Position numbers and translations under genes: made by a program. DNA of 59,004 bases from PBB1 sp031390425. Its GTDB lineage: Bacteria; Pseudomonadota; Gammaproteobacteria; Burkholderiales; Burkholderiaceae_C. Positions 16,706 to 25,756 of the stretch are shown piece after piece; position 1 is the first letter of the stretch, and every line of letters starts with the position of its first letter. The DNA is taken from positions 1 through 59,004 of the forward strand of contig JANMTL010000298.1 in NCBI GenBank assembly GCA_031390425.1, given 5' to 3'. The notes under the pieces were generated by a model. It worked only from the letters and a program-made list of their open reading frames with translations. It made no database searches and was not told the DNA's origin.

Positions 16706-16732
16706 ATATCGGCGAGGCCTCGGGTGACTTGA
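16706..16732 (-). promoter_or_regulatory. Sigma-28 promoter of fliS
   Basis: Read on the minus strand: TCAAGTCA, 11 bases, GCCGATAT. This agrees closely with the sigma-28 (FliA) consensus TAAAGTTT-N11-GCCGATAA, with the TCAAG variant also seen at the fliD promoter here. It lies 33 bases upstream of the fliS ATG. Confidence 0.85.
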
Positions 16733-16799
16733 GCCGTCGAGCCGCTCACGCTTTGGTTACCTTGCGGCGTTTGCCGAGCTCGGCGTCGGCCGGGGCAGC

Positions 16800-18248
16800 T
16801 CATCCCGGTCGGTTCCACTGCGCGACCTGCTGGCTCACGTAGCCGGCCAGGCCATTGAGCGACGCGATCTTGGTGTCGAGCGCGCCGTACTGCGCTTGCA
16901 GGCGTTTTTGTGTCTGCGCGAGCCGCTGCTCCATCGCGTCCTGGGATTTCTGGTTGCGCTGCAGCTTGTCGTTGAGCCCACTGGTGCGTGAGGTCAGCGT
17001 GCCGCCGGTGTTCAATTGGTCGTCGGCGATGCTGCGAAAGCGGCGTCCGAAGCCTTCTGCGCCGGGATCGCCCACGGTGGTGTTGGCGAACAGCGCGCGC
17101 ATCTGCGACAGGTTCGCGAGCCCCTGGTCGAGCCGCGTCGTGTTGACGGTCAGGCTGCCGTCGCGCTGCTGCTCCAGCCCGACATCGGACAGCCGCGAGT
17201 ACGCGGTCGAGCCGGTCGAGCCGGCGCTGAGCAGGCCGCGCAACTTGACCTGCATCGAAATGATCGCGCCGTCACCTTGCAGCGGTCCGCCCCTGCGGGC
17301 CGCAGCGTCGTACTTGGTGTCGGTGGCGATCAGCTTGAACAAGTCGGTGTACGCAGCGGCAAACTCGGTCAGCGTTTTCTTGATCGATTCGGTGTCGCCC
17401 GACACCTTGATGTTGACTGCGGTGGTGGTGACGGCGGTGAGCGTCAGCGACAAGCCTTCGAGCACGTCGGGCAGCGTGTTGCTGGCCGAGGTCACCGCGA
17501 CACCGTCGAGGGTGGCGCGCGAGTTGGCGGCAGCGGTTTTCTGGCTGGCGCTGTTCGAGCCGACGGACGGGTCGAAGGCCAGGCTGGTGACGCCGCCGGA
17601 CGCCGGTTCCGGCAGGCCGAGGGTGCCCGGACTGCTGCCCACGCTGACCCGAAAGCCGTTTGCCGCGCCGGTGTCCTTCGATCGCATCACCAACCGCGCA
17701 CCCGACGCGTCGGTCAGGATGCTGGCTGTCACGCCGAGCCCGGCAGCGTTGATCTTGTCGCGCAAGGTCTCGACCGTGTCGGTCGCAGCGACCACGAAGC
17801 TGGCGGTGGCGGCTGGCGTGCGCGCTGCGAAACTGGTTTGCCCGGCGCCCCAGGTGCCCATCTCCAGCGTCACGGTGCCGGTGCCGACGGCGGCGCTGGG
17901 CGACGCGAAGGTTTGCCCTGCCAACAGCGACTGCGCACTCGCCAGTTGCTGCACCTCCACCGCGTAATTGGCGGCCAGCGCGCTGCTGCTGGTGGTCACG
18001 CCGACCGCCGCGTTGCTCGAGCTGACGCTGGTTTGCTGCCAGAACGTGCCCGACGACAGCTTGGAGCTGAGGTCGCGCAGCTTGGACACCGCACTGGTGA
18101 TCTTGCCGACCTCGGAAATCTGGGTCTGGATTTTGGTGGCGGCGGCGACCAGGTTGTTTTGCGGCTGGCGCTCGATCGCCATCAACTGCGAAATGATCGA
18201 TGCGACGTCCAGGCCGCTGCCGAGACCGGCGGAACTGATGGTGGCCAT
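16800..18248 (-). CDS. fliD: Flagellar filament cap protein FliD
   Basis: A 482-residue capping protein. The N-terminus has GLGSGLDVASIISQLMAIER, the FliD_N signature. The C-terminal domain carries NLSQMRALFANTTVGDPGAEG and ends in a coiled coil (QRNQKSQDAMEQRLAQTQKR region, about residues 430-465). FliD sits at the filament tip and folds incoming flagellin. The start at 18248 is supported by AAGGAGT seven bases upstream and fits family alignments better than an ATG eight codons earlier. Confidence 0.96.
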   Translation of the reverse strand: MATISSAGLGSGLDVASIISQLMAIERQPQNNLVAAATKIQTQISEVGKITSAVSKLRDLSSKLSSGTFWQQTSVSSSNAAVGVTTSSSALAANYAVEVQQLASAQSLLAGQTFASPSAAVGTGTVTLEMGTWGAGQTSFAARTPAATASFVVAATDTVETLRDKINAAGLGVTASILTDASGARLVMRSKDTGAANGFRVSVGSSPGTLGLPEPASGGVTSLAFDPSVGSNSASQKTAAANSRATLDGVAVTSASNTLPDVLEGLSLTLTAVTTTAVNIKVSGDTESIKKTLTEFAAAYTDLFKLIATDTKYDAAARRGGPLQGDGAIISMQVKLRGLLSAGSTGSTAYSRLSDVGLEQQRDGSLTVNTTRLDQGLANLSQMRALFANTTVGDPGAEGFGRRFRSIADDQLNTGGTLTSRTSGLNDKLQRNQKSQDAMEQRLAQTQKRLQAQYGALDTKIASLNGLAGYVSQQVAQWNRPG

Positions 18249-18343
18249 GCGTGACTCCTTGCTCCACGACAACAGGCGCCGACGAACCCGATGCGGTTCA
18301 GCGGCGCCGCTTCCGACGCGTCGTTCGATCGGTGCTGTACGGG

Positions 18344-18370
18344 CTATCGGCCGCGCCGCGCGCGACTTGA
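18344..18370 (-). promoter_or_regulatory. Sigma-28 promoter of fliD
   Basis: Minus-strand reading: TCAAGTCG, 11 bases, GCCGATAG. It has the same -35 and -10 words as the fliS promoter and nearly perfect agreement with the FliA -10 element. It lies about 95 bases upstream of the fliD ATG, between fliC1 and fliD, so fliD can be expressed apart from flagellin. Confidence 0.85.
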
Positions 18371-18405
18371 GCCGCGCCCTGCGCTGACTTGTTACGCGCT
18401 TCGAA

Positions 18406-19212
18406 TCAACGCTGGAGCAACTGCAGCACCTGCTGCGGCAATTGATTGGCCTGCGCCACCATCGCGGTGCCGGCTTGCTGGAGGATTTGCGCGCGTGACA
18501 TGTTGGCGGTTTCCATCGCGAAGTCGGCGTCCATGATGCGTCCGCGCGCCGCGCTCTGGTTCTCGCCGGTGATCTGCAAACTGGAGATGGCGAACTGAAA
18601 CCGGTTCATCGACGCACCGTAGGCCGCGCGCTGGGTCGTGATCACATCGAGCTGCGTGTCGATCGCGGCCAGCGCGGTCGAGGCGTTGGCTTGAGTGGTG
18701 AGGTCGCCGGTCACCCCGACGATGGTCGAGGTGGTGATGGTCAGGGTGTCGCCGTTGTTGGCGCCGATCTGAAAAACCACCGGTCCGGCGCTGGCCCCGA
18801 CGATCGCGTTGCCGTTGAACTTGGTCTGCGCTGCGATGCGGCTGATCTCGCTGCTGAGCTGCTGGTATTCGGCATCGAGGTTGGCCCGGTCCGAGGTGCC
18901 GTTGGTGCCGTTTTGCGCCTGCACCGCCAGCTCGCGCATCCGCTGCAGCACGTCGGTCGCGGTGGACAGCGCGCCTTCAGCGGTTTGCGCCAGCGAGATG
19001 CCGTCGTTGGCGTTGCGGATCGCGACGTTGATGCCGCGTACCTGAGCATTCATGCGGTCGGCAATCGCCAGCCCGGCGGCGTCGTCTTTTGAATTGTTGA
19101 CGCGCAAACCCGAAGACAAACGCTGCATCGAGGTCGCCAGCGAGCCTTGCGACATCGACAGGTTGCGTTGCGCGTTCAATGAGGGAACGTTGGTGTTGAT
19201 GGTCTGGGCCAT
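18406..19212 (-). CDS. fliC: Flagellin FliC, copy 1
   Basis: A 268-residue flagellin. Residues 1-140 are a conserved N-terminal D0/D1 domain (INTNVPSLNAQRNLSMSQ, SSGLRVNNSKDDAAGLAIAD, RELAVQAQNGTN). Residues about 185-268 are the C-terminal D1/D0 (ALAAIDTQLDVITTQRAAYGA, ARGRIMDADFAMETANMSRA, LQQAGTAMVAQANQLPQQVL). Only about 40 residues lie between, so the outer D2/D3 domains are missing. AGGAG lies upstream of the start at 19212. It is a close paralogue of the gene 211 bp away. Confidence 0.96.
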   Translation of the reverse strand: MAQTINTNVPSLNAQRNLSMSQGSLATSMQRLSSGLRVNNSKDDAAGLAIADRMNAQVRGINVAIRNANDGISLAQTAEGALSTATDVLQRMRELAVQAQNGTNGTSDRANLDAEYQQLSSEISRIAAQTKFNGNAIVGASAGPVVFQIGANNGDTLTITTSTIVGVTGDLTTQANASTALAAIDTQLDVITTQRAAYGASMNRFQFAISSLQITGENQSAARGRIMDADFAMETANMSRAQILQQAGTAMVAQANQLPQQVLQLLQR

Positions 19213-19279
19213 GAAGGGCACTCCTGAACAATCCGATCGGGCAACCGGGTCGGCGACTCGGCGGTTTCAGGCCTGCGTC

Positions 19280-19306
19280 AATGCGACCTGTCCGATGGAT
19301 TCTTGA
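19280..19306 (-). promoter_or_regulatory. Possible sigma-28-like promoter of fliC1
   Basis: Minus-strand TCAAGAAT, 11 bases, GTCGCATT, about 68 bases upstream of the fliC1 ATG. The -35 word matches the other sigma-28 sites here but the -10 is poor (GTCGCATT against GCCGATAT). It is listed because fliC1 lies after a strong terminator and must have its own promoter. Confidence 0.3.
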
Positions 19307-19365
19307 GCAGGCGTTGCGCCTTCGGTGCGATGAACAGGCCGGGTTCTGCGGTTCAAATCAGAAAT

Positions 19366-19389
19366 GAAAAAACCGCCCCGAAGGGCGGT
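19366..19389 (-). terminator. Rho-independent terminator of fliC2
   Basis: On the minus strand, ACCGCCC-TTCG-GGGCGGT followed by a run of six T. The stem has seven base pairs and a stable UUCG-type loop. It starts about 35 bases after the fliC2 stop and separates the two flagellin transcripts. Confidence 0.93.
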
Positions 19390-19423
19390 GGGTCGAAGCG
19401 AGCTGGGGCGTGATCGATCGCGA

Positions 19424-20227
19424 TCAGCGCAACAGACTCAGCACCTGCTGCGGCAGTTGATTGGCCTGCGCGACCATCGCGGTGCCGGCCTGCTGCAAGA
19501 TCTGCGAGCGCGACAGGTTGGCGGTTTCCACCGCGAAGTCGGCATCCATGATGCGTCCGCGTGCGGCGGCCTGGTTCTCACCGCTGATCGCCAGGTTTTG
19601 AATGGCGTACTGGAAACGGTTCATCGAGGCGCCGTAGACCGCGCGCTGCGTCGTGACCGTGTCGATCGCGGTGTCGAGCGCGGCCAGCGCGGTCGATGCA
19701 GCGGCTGCGGTGGTCAGGCCACCGGCCACCGTGGTCAGCGTGGTGGTGGTGATCGTCAGGGTTTCGCCGTTGTTGGCGCCGATCTGGAACAGCGTGGCAC
19801 CCGAGCTGGCACCGACGATGGCGGTGCCGTTGAACTTGGTTTGCGCCGCGATGCGGGTGATCTCGCTGCTGAGCTGCTGGTATTCGGTGTCGAGGTTGGC
19901 GCGGTCCGAAGTGCCGTTGGTGCCGTTTTGCGCTTGCACGGCCAATTCGCGCATCCGCTGCAGCACATCGGTCGCGGTGGACAGCGCGCCTTCAGCGGTC
20001 TGCGCCATGGAGATACCGTCGTTGGCATTGCGCACCGCCACCGCAATGCCGCGCACCTGGGCGTTCATGCGGTCGGCGATCGACAGTCCGGCGGCGTCGT
20101 CTTTCGAGCTGTTGATGCGCAGGCCGGACGACAAGCGCTGCATGGAGGTCGCCAGCGAGTTCTGCGACATGTTCAAGTTGCGCTGTGCGTTGATCGAATT
20201 GACGTTGGTATTGATGGTTTGTGGCAT
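19424..20227 (-). CDS. fliC: Flagellin FliC, copy 2
   Basis: A 267-residue flagellin, highly similar to copy 1 over its whole length (for example SSGLRINSSKDDAAGLSIAD, RELAVQAQNGTN, ARGRIMDADFAVETANLSRS). It differs most in the short central part (about residues 145-185), which is rich in Thr/Ala. Thr and Ser residues there are plausible O-glycosylation sites for the adjacent transferases. The start at 20227 has AGGAG upstream. It carries its own terminator at 19366-19389. Confidence 0.96.
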   Translation of the reverse strand: MPQTINTNVNSINAQRNLNMSQNSLATSMQRLSSGLRINSSKDDAAGLSIADRMNAQVRGIAVAVRNANDGISMAQTAEGALSTATDVLQRMRELAVQAQNGTNGTSDRANLDTEYQQLSSEITRIAAQTKFNGTAIVGASSGATLFQIGANNGETLTITTTTLTTVAGGLTTAAAASTALAALDTAIDTVTTQRAVYGASMNRFQYAIQNLAISGENQAAARGRIMDADFAVETANLSRSQILQQAGTAMVAQANQLPQQVLSLLR

Positions 20228-20637
20228 GTTGAAAGCTCCTGTTGGTGACGAAATTCCCGGCCCAGCTGCCGGCGATGACTCGAGCGATGCGGGACCGTCC
20301 CGCTCACCACCCCAGCCTGTACCCGTGCACGAGACGGTTTCATCCCGTCCACCGGCACCACCCGCGCTAGTCAACCGTGTGTTTCGCAGTTAAACCATCT
20401 GCTCAACCCTGGGCCGGCCAGCCGGACAACGAATCTGTTTCCAGTCCCGTTGGAATGCATATCGGAGCGCTGGCGACCGAACTTGAGCGTGCGTCGATGC
20501 GCGGTCGAAAAAATTCACACAGCCCGGCCGACCCCGATCGCCGGATCAGCGCCCGCGTTGCGGCGCTGCTTGGGCGATCGACCCGTCGGCGTGCGGCGGG
20601 CACGGTTTCACAATCACCGCCAGCAAAGAGGCCGCTG
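20228..20637. other. Divergent intergenic region fliC2 / glycosyltransferase
   Basis: A 410-bp non-coding stretch that must carry the fliC2 promoter. No site matching the sigma-28 sequences of fliD and fliS was found. The nearest is TCGAGTCA at 20276-20283 (minus), with a GCCGGGAAT word 14 rather than 11 bases away. A perfect short dyad, GCGGGAC-C-GTCCCGC, lies at 20289-20303. Nothing else can be supported. Confidence 0.5.
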
Positions 20638-21708
20638 ATGAATTCGATCGCCCTGGTTCTGATCGCGCGCAATGAATCCCGCTGCCTGGCGCGTTGCCTG
20701 GACAGCGCGCGCCCGCATGTGGACGACATGCTGGTGCTCGACACCGGCTCTACCGACGACACGCCCGACATTGCCCGGCGCTGCGGTGCGCGGGTGGCCC
20801 ACTTCCTGTGGATCGACGATTTCTCGGCCGCGCGCAATGCGGCGCTGTCGCAGGTGGATGCGCCTTGGCGCCTGGTGCTCGATGCCGACGAGTGGATCGC
20901 CTCGGGCACCGAAGCGCTGGCCGAACTGCGCGCGCAGCCGCCCGATGTCGTGGGCCTCGTCAGCGTTGCCAGCCAGCTCAGCGATGAACGCGGCGAGACC
21001 CAGCACGCACCGAGCTGGCTGCCACGCCTGCTGCCGCGCGGCGTGGCCTACAGCGGTCGCATCCACGAACAACCGGTGTCGACGCTGCCGCGCCGGCGGC
21101 TCGGCCTGGTCGTCGGCCACGACGGCTACCTGCCCGCGCAGATGGCCCCGAAGCGGGGCCGCAACCGCCGCCTGCTGCTGGCGGCGCTGGCCGAGCAACC
21201 GGACGACTTCTACCTGCGTTATCAGCTCGGCAAGGACTGCGAGGTGCACGCCGATTTCGCGCAGGCGCTGCCGCACTACGAAGCCGCCTGGGGCGGCGTC
21301 GATGTTGTGGCGTCGTGGCGCCACGACCTGCTGTTGAGGCTGCTGTTCACCTTGAAGAAGCTGGGCCGCTTCGACGCGGCGCTCGCGCTGGCCGAGCACG
21401 AGCAGCCGCACTGGCAGCATTCGCCGGATTTCTTCTTCACGCTCGGCGATCTGCTGCTCGACGCGGCGCTGGCGCGGCCGGCGAAGGCCGCCGAATGGCT
21501 GCCGCTGATCGAGCGCGCCTGGCTGCGCGCGATCGAGATCGGCGAGCGACCGGAGCTGCCAGACACCCTGCGCGGACGCGGCAGCCACCTCGCGGCCCAC
21601 AACCTGGCGGCGTTTCACAGCAGCCTGGGTCATACCGATCAGGCCGCGCTGTGGCAGGGGCGCGCGCTGCGCTGGCGCGCGGCAGCGGGCCTACCGCCAA
21701 CGAGCTGA
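20638..21708 (+). CDS. GT2 glycosyltransferase with TPR-like C-terminus
   Basis: A 356-residue cytoplasmic protein. Residues 1-90 are a GT-A fold: LVLIARNESRCLARCLDS, the nucleotide-sugar loop VLDTGSTDDTPDIA, and the metal-binding DxD in LVLDADEW. The middle has a conserved RIHEQPV segment. Residues about 190-345 are helical with TPR-like pairs (YLRYQLGKDCEVHADFAQAL, PHYEAAW). AAAGAGG precedes the ATG at 20638. It is divergent from fliC2 and begins the three-gene sugar-transfer group, so flagellin is the likely target (inference from position). Confidence 0.85.
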   Translation: MNSIALVLIARNESRCLARCLDSARPHVDDMLVLDTGSTDDTPDIARRCGARVAHFLWIDDFSAARNAALSQVDAPWRLVLDADEWIASGTEALAELRAQPPDVVGLVSVASQLSDERGETQHAPSWLPRLLPRGVAYSGRIHEQPVSTLPRRRLGLVVGHDGYLPAQMAPKRGRNRRLLLAALAEQPDDFYLRYQLGKDCEVHADFAQALPHYEAAWGGVDVVASWRHDLLLRLLFTLKKLGRFDAALALAEHEQPHWQHSPDFFFTLGDLLLDAALARPAKAAEWLPLIERAWLRAIEIGERPELPDTLRGRGSHLAAHNLAAFHSSLGHTDQAALWQGRALRWRAAAGLPPTS

Positions 21709-21824
21709 TCAAGCCTCGAAATAGCGCCGACTCGTGGCGCTTTTCCGGCCACGGGCCAGCGCGGCCTGCGTCTACGCTGCCGCACAACCCACTACCGCGC
21801 GCCGACATCGGCGGCGCCCCCGAC

Positions 21825-23765
21825 ATGGCCCTGGTCCTGCCGACCCCCACCCCGCCGCGCAGCGGCTCTGCCATGCACGGCCGCGCCTACCGCAGCTGGC
21901 AAGCCGGGCAGGCGCATGCCGAGCGCGAACACTGGTCCGACGCGGCGGCCAAATTCGACCAGGCGTTTCGCCTGCATCCGGACACCGCCTACGGGCTCGC
22001 GGCGGCGCATGCGCTGATTTGTGCTGGGCAGTCCGACAGCGCGGTTCGGCGCACGCTCGAGTTGCGCCGCCAGCGACCGGCGCTGGCGCTGGCCTACACG
22101 CTCGAATCGCATGCGCTGCTCGAACGCGGTCGCCCCGCCGACGCCGCCGACTGCCTGCTCGCGCTGCCCGCCGACGCACCGCGCGACCGCGCGCACTGGA
22201 TCTCGCTCGGCCTGTCGCTGCAGCGCTGCCGACGTGACGACGAAGCGATCGCCGCCTTCATGCAGGCGCTGGCGCTGAAGATGAACGACGCGGTGCTGCA
22301 TTTCCATCTGGGCATGTCCTTCAAAGACAAAGGCATGAAGGCCGAAGCCGCCGAATGCGTGCGCACCGCGCTGCTGCTCGGGCTCGCGGCCAGCGAACTG
22401 GCCGCGCGTTCGCAGCTCGTCTTCCTCGAACGCGAGGCGTGCCGCTGGGCACCGGCCGAGCAGGAGATGCAGCGGCTGCGCGCCGCCGTGCGGGCCGCGC
22501 CCGACGACTGCGCCATCGAGACCGGGCCGTTCACGCATGCGGTGGTCGGCGACGATCCGCACGAGCTGCGCAAGGTCGCGCGTCTGTATGCGCTGCGGGT
22601 CGCATCGTTCGTCACGCCGCTGCCGCGCCGCAGCGCACAAGCGCACGGCGGGCGGCTGCGCATCGGCTACCTGTCGGCCGACTTTCACAACCACGCCACC
22701 AGCCAGTTGATGGTGCAGATGCTGGAATGCCACGACCGCACACGCTACGAGGTGACGCTGATTTCCGCCGGGCCCGACGACGACAGCACGCTGCGCCACC
22801 GCATCCGCGCCGCCAGCGAGCACTTCGAAGACCTGCGCACGCTCAACCACGCCGCGATGGCGCGGCGCATCCGCGAGCTGCAGATCGACATCCTGGTCGA
22901 CGCCAAAGGGGCCACCTACGGCACGCTGATGCCGGTCACTGCGCACCGCGCCGCGCCGCTGCAGGTGAGCTGGCTGGGCTTTCCGGGCACCAGCGGTGCG
23001 CCGTATGTCGACTACTTCATCGGCGACCGCACCGTCACCCCGCTGTCGCTGGCCGACCACTACAGCGAAAAGATCGCCCAACTGCCGCACTGCTACCAGC
23101 CGAACGACGCCGACCGGCTGCGACCCGTGGCAAGCCGCCGTGCCGACTGGGACGCGCCTACAGACAAGCTGCTGCTGTGCGCCTTTCACCAGTCGTACAA
23201 GATCTCCGAAGAGGTGTTCGATCAGTGGTGCCGCATCCTCGAACGCGTGCCCGAGGCGGTGCTGTGGCTGCTGCGCTGGAACACCAACGTGCAGGCGACC
23301 TTGACCGCAGCGGCGCGCGCGCGCGGCATCGCCGAAGAGCGGCTGCTGTTTGCGCCGCTGCTGCCCAACGATCAGCACCTGAGTCGGCTGGCCTGCGCCG
23401 ATGTCTACCTCGACACCTGGCCGTGCAACGCCCACACCACGGCCGGCGAGGCGCTGTGGGTCGGTGTGCCGGTGGTCACGCTGCGCGGCGAAACATTCGC
23501 GCAGCGGGTGGCCGCCAGCCTGCTCGACACCCTGGGGCTGCCGCAACTGATCTGCGACGACCGCGAGCGCTATGTCGACCGCGTGGTCGAGCTGGCCCGC
23601 GACCCGGCGCGCTGTTCCGAGCTGCGGGGGCAAATCGACGCCCGGCGCGGCAGCAGCCCGTTGTTCGACGGTGCGCGTTTTGCGCGCGACATCGAGGCGC
23701 TGTACGACCGCATGTGGGCACGCGCCATCGCGGGCCTGCGGCCGGAGCACCTGCCTGCGGTCTGA
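21825..23765 (+). CDS. TPR-GT41 protein, O-GlcNAc-transferase type
   Basis: A 646-residue protein. The N-terminal third is a set of TPR helices (WSDAAAKFDQAFRLHPDTAY and LHFHLGMSFKDKGMKAEAAE). The rest is the GT41 (OGT/SPINDLY) catalytic region: RIGYLSADFHNHATSQLMVQ, IDILVDAKGATYGT, QVSWLGFPGTSGAPYVDYFI, CAFHQSYKISEEVFDQW, YLDTWPCNAHTTAGEALWVG. GT41 enzymes add sugar to Ser/Thr of proteins in the cytoplasm. Its place next to the flagellin genes suggests flagellin as acceptor. A start 16 codons downstream (MHGRAYRSW) is possible. Confidence 0.9.
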   Translation: MALVLPTPTPPRSGSAMHGRAYRSWQAGQAHAEREHWSDAAAKFDQAFRLHPDTAYGLAAAHALICAGQSDSAVRRTLELRRQRPALALAYTLESHALLERGRPADAADCLLALPADAPRDRAHWISLGLSLQRCRRDDEAIAAFMQALALKMNDAVLHFHLGMSFKDKGMKAEAAECVRTALLLGLAASELAARSQLVFLEREACRWAPAEQEMQRLRAAVRAAPDDCAIETGPFTHAVVGDDPHELRKVARLYALRVASFVTPLPRRSAQAHGGRLRIGYLSADFHNHATSQLMVQMLECHDRTRYEVTLISAGPDDDSTLRHRIRAASEHFEDLRTLNHAAMARRIRELQIDILVDAKGATYGTLMPVTAHRAAPLQVSWLGFPGTSGAPYVDYFIGDRTVTPLSLADHYSEKIAQLPHCYQPNDADRLRPVASRRADWDAPTDKLLLCAFHQSYKISEEVFDQWCRILERVPEAVLWLLRWNTNVQATLTAAARARGIAEERLLFAPLLPNDQHLSRLACADVYLDTWPCNAHTTAGEALWVGVPVVTLRGETFAQRVAASLLDTLGLPQLICDDRERYVDRVVELARDPARCSELRGQIDARRGSSPLFDGARFARDIEALYDRMWARAIAGLRPEHLPAV

Positions 23766-23888
23766 CCGAGCCGGGCATTTGGCCGGGATTTCCGGCGCAC
23801 ATCCGCCGTTCGGAAAACGGCGGGCCGACCACCATGGGCGGCACCGGGCCCGGCATCGATCGGGCCTCCGTGACGAAAGGCCCCACCG

Positions 23889-25463
23889 ATGAGCACCCTC
23901 CCTTCCATCCACCTGTGCATCGTGCAGCCTGCGGGCTACGTGCATTCGCTCGGCCTGCTGGACCCCGCGCGCTACTTCCGCTTCCAGTTCCGGCGCCTCG
24001 GCGCAACGGTCAGCATGGCGAAGAACCGCCTGCGCCACGACGCGGTCAACATCGTGTTCGGCGCCCACCTGGGCTTCGATGCGGCGCTCGGGCAACGCTA
24101 CAGCTGCCTGTTCGTCAACCTCGAACAGCTCGGCGACGGCGGGGCCCAGGTCTCGGCGGACTACCTGAAGCTGCTGGCCACCTCGGCAGTGGTCGACTAC
24201 GACGCCGCCAACGTGGCCAGCTACGCGCGCCAGGCCGACGACGTGCCGCTGGTCCCGTTCCTGTACGCGCCCTACTTGACGCCGGCCGAGCCGCTGCCGC
24301 TGGAAGAGCGCCCGATCGATTTGCTGTTCTTCGGCAGCATGAATGCACGCCGCCGCGCCTGGCTGGACCGCATCGAGGCCGCGGGCCGCTCGGTGACGGT
24401 GTTCGACAGCGCGCTCTACGGGCCCGAGCGCGATCACTACATCGCGCAGGCCAAGGCGGTGCTGAATGTGCACTTCTACGAGACCAGCCGATTCGAGCAG
24501 GCGCGGGTCTCGCATTGCCTGTCCCTGGGCACGCCGGTGATCTCCGAGCGCAGCGCGCAGACCCACCCGCACCCCGATTTCGAAGACAGCGTGCTGTGGC
24601 TGCAAAGTGACGAGGAACGGGCACAGTTCTTCCGTGACGACTTCGGCACAGCGGCCTGTTTCGACGCCATGCGGGCCGGCCTGGATCGCTTTCGCGATGG
24701 CGATCCGATCGAGGACTACGCCGACCTGCTGGCCTTCGCGTCCGGCTTCGGCGCGCAACGTGCTGCGGGTCGCGACAGCGCGCCGTGGGCGCCGACCCAC
24801 ATCAACCTCGGCTCGGGCAAGGACTACCGCAGCGGCTGGCTCAACCTCGACGTGCAGGACAGCACGCATCCCGACTTGCTGCTCGACCTGTCGCAACCGT
24901 TGTCGTTGCCGTTGCAGATCGCCTCGCCGTCGGCCGGCCCGCTGCTGCTGCAAGCCGGCAGCGTGCAGGTCATCAACGCCAACAATGTGCTGGAGCACGT
25001 GCCCGACCTGGCCGCGCTGATGGGCAACTGCCTGCGCCTTTTGACCTTGGGCGGCGAGCTGCGCATCGAGGTGCCGTGCGAACGGTCGCCCACCGCCTGG
25101 CAGGACCCGACCCATGTGCGGGCGATGAACGAGAACTCCTGGATCTACTACACCGAATGGTTCTGGTACCTCGGCTGGTTCGAACACCGCTTCGAGGCCA
25201 CCGAATCGACCTACCTCGACCTCGGCCTGAAGCCGTGCCAACGCGACCAGGCCGGCTTCATGCGCCTGGTGCTGCGCAAGGTCGAAACGACGCCGCAGGA
25301 GCGCACCACCGCGCGCACGCTGCAAGCCGAACTGCGCGTGCCGGACGATGAGGTGCTGCCCGAAGAACGCTATCGGCCTGCCGCGCTCGCCCCGGCTCAG
25401 ACCCCACCCGCCAGCGCGTCACCGATCTCGCTCGAAGCGATTCGCACTGCCTCGATGGCGTGA
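23889..25463 (+). CDS. CgeB-like glycosyltransferase fused to methyltransferase
   Basis: A 524-residue two-domain protein. Residues 1-265 resemble CgeB/GT-B transferases: RPIDLLFFGSMNARRRAWLD, then KAVLNVHFYETSRFEQARVS and LSLGTPVISERSAQTHP, the usual acceptor/UDP-side motifs. Residues about 298-465 form a class I SAM methyltransferase: motif I as INLGSGKDYRSGWLNLDV and the later VINANNVLEHVPDLAALMGN. The last 50 residues are Pro/Ala/Thr-rich. The fusion would allow sugar transfer and O-methylation by one protein. It follows the GT41 gene by 123 bp on the same strand. Confidence 0.8.
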   Translation: MSTLPSIHLCIVQPAGYVHSLGLLDPARYFRFQFRRLGATVSMAKNRLRHDAVNIVFGAHLGFDAALGQRYSCLFVNLEQLGDGGAQVSADYLKLLATSAVVDYDAANVASYARQADDVPLVPFLYAPYLTPAEPLPLEERPIDLLFFGSMNARRRAWLDRIEAAGRSVTVFDSALYGPERDHYIAQAKAVLNVHFYETSRFEQARVSHCLSLGTPVISERSAQTHPHPDFEDSVLWLQSDEERAQFFRDDFGTAACFDAMRAGLDRFRDGDPIEDYADLLAFASGFGAQRAAGRDSAPWAPTHINLGSGKDYRSGWLNLDVQDSTHPDLLLDLSQPLSLPLQIASPSAGPLLLQAGSVQVINANNVLEHVPDLAALMGNCLRLLTLGGELRIEVPCERSPTAWQDPTHVRAMNENSWIYYTEWFWYLGWFEHRFEATESTYLDLGLKPCQRDQAGFMRLVLRKVETTPQERTTARTLQAELRVPDDEVLPEERYRPAALAPAQTPPASASPISLEAIRTASMA

Positions 25464-25756
25464 GCGGCGGCAGCCTCTTCAACCGCCGAGCACACCGGCA
25501 AATTGGGGGCTGAAAGCCGACCGGGCCGTCGGCATCTGCGGACCAGGGCTGTTCATCGTGGCTGGGGCCCTCACCGCTTAAACTCGGGGGCGGCGTTCGA
25601 CTGGTGGTCAGTGCTGTACCTCACACCTGCCGTCGTCGAAAAAACATGCATCAAGCCCCGTCCCGATCGGCGCTGGCCTCCGTCCCGGGGGCGAACCCGA
25701 AACGCGTCCGTCCTGACGGCGTCAACGCTTGTGCGGGACCGGCGTTGACAGTGGGT

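Noticed and set aside
20257..20283. A sigma-28 promoter for fliC2
   Set aside because: TCGAGTCA is near the -35 word, but at 11-base spacing the -10 is TGGGCCGG; only an abnormal 14-base spacing gives a GCCG start.
21792..25325. A very long open frame (over 1100 codons) on the minus strand
   Set aside because: It lies antisense to three well-supported glycosyltransferase genes. Its product is a His/Arg/Gln/Val-rich mixture typical of the reverse frame of GC-rich DNA.
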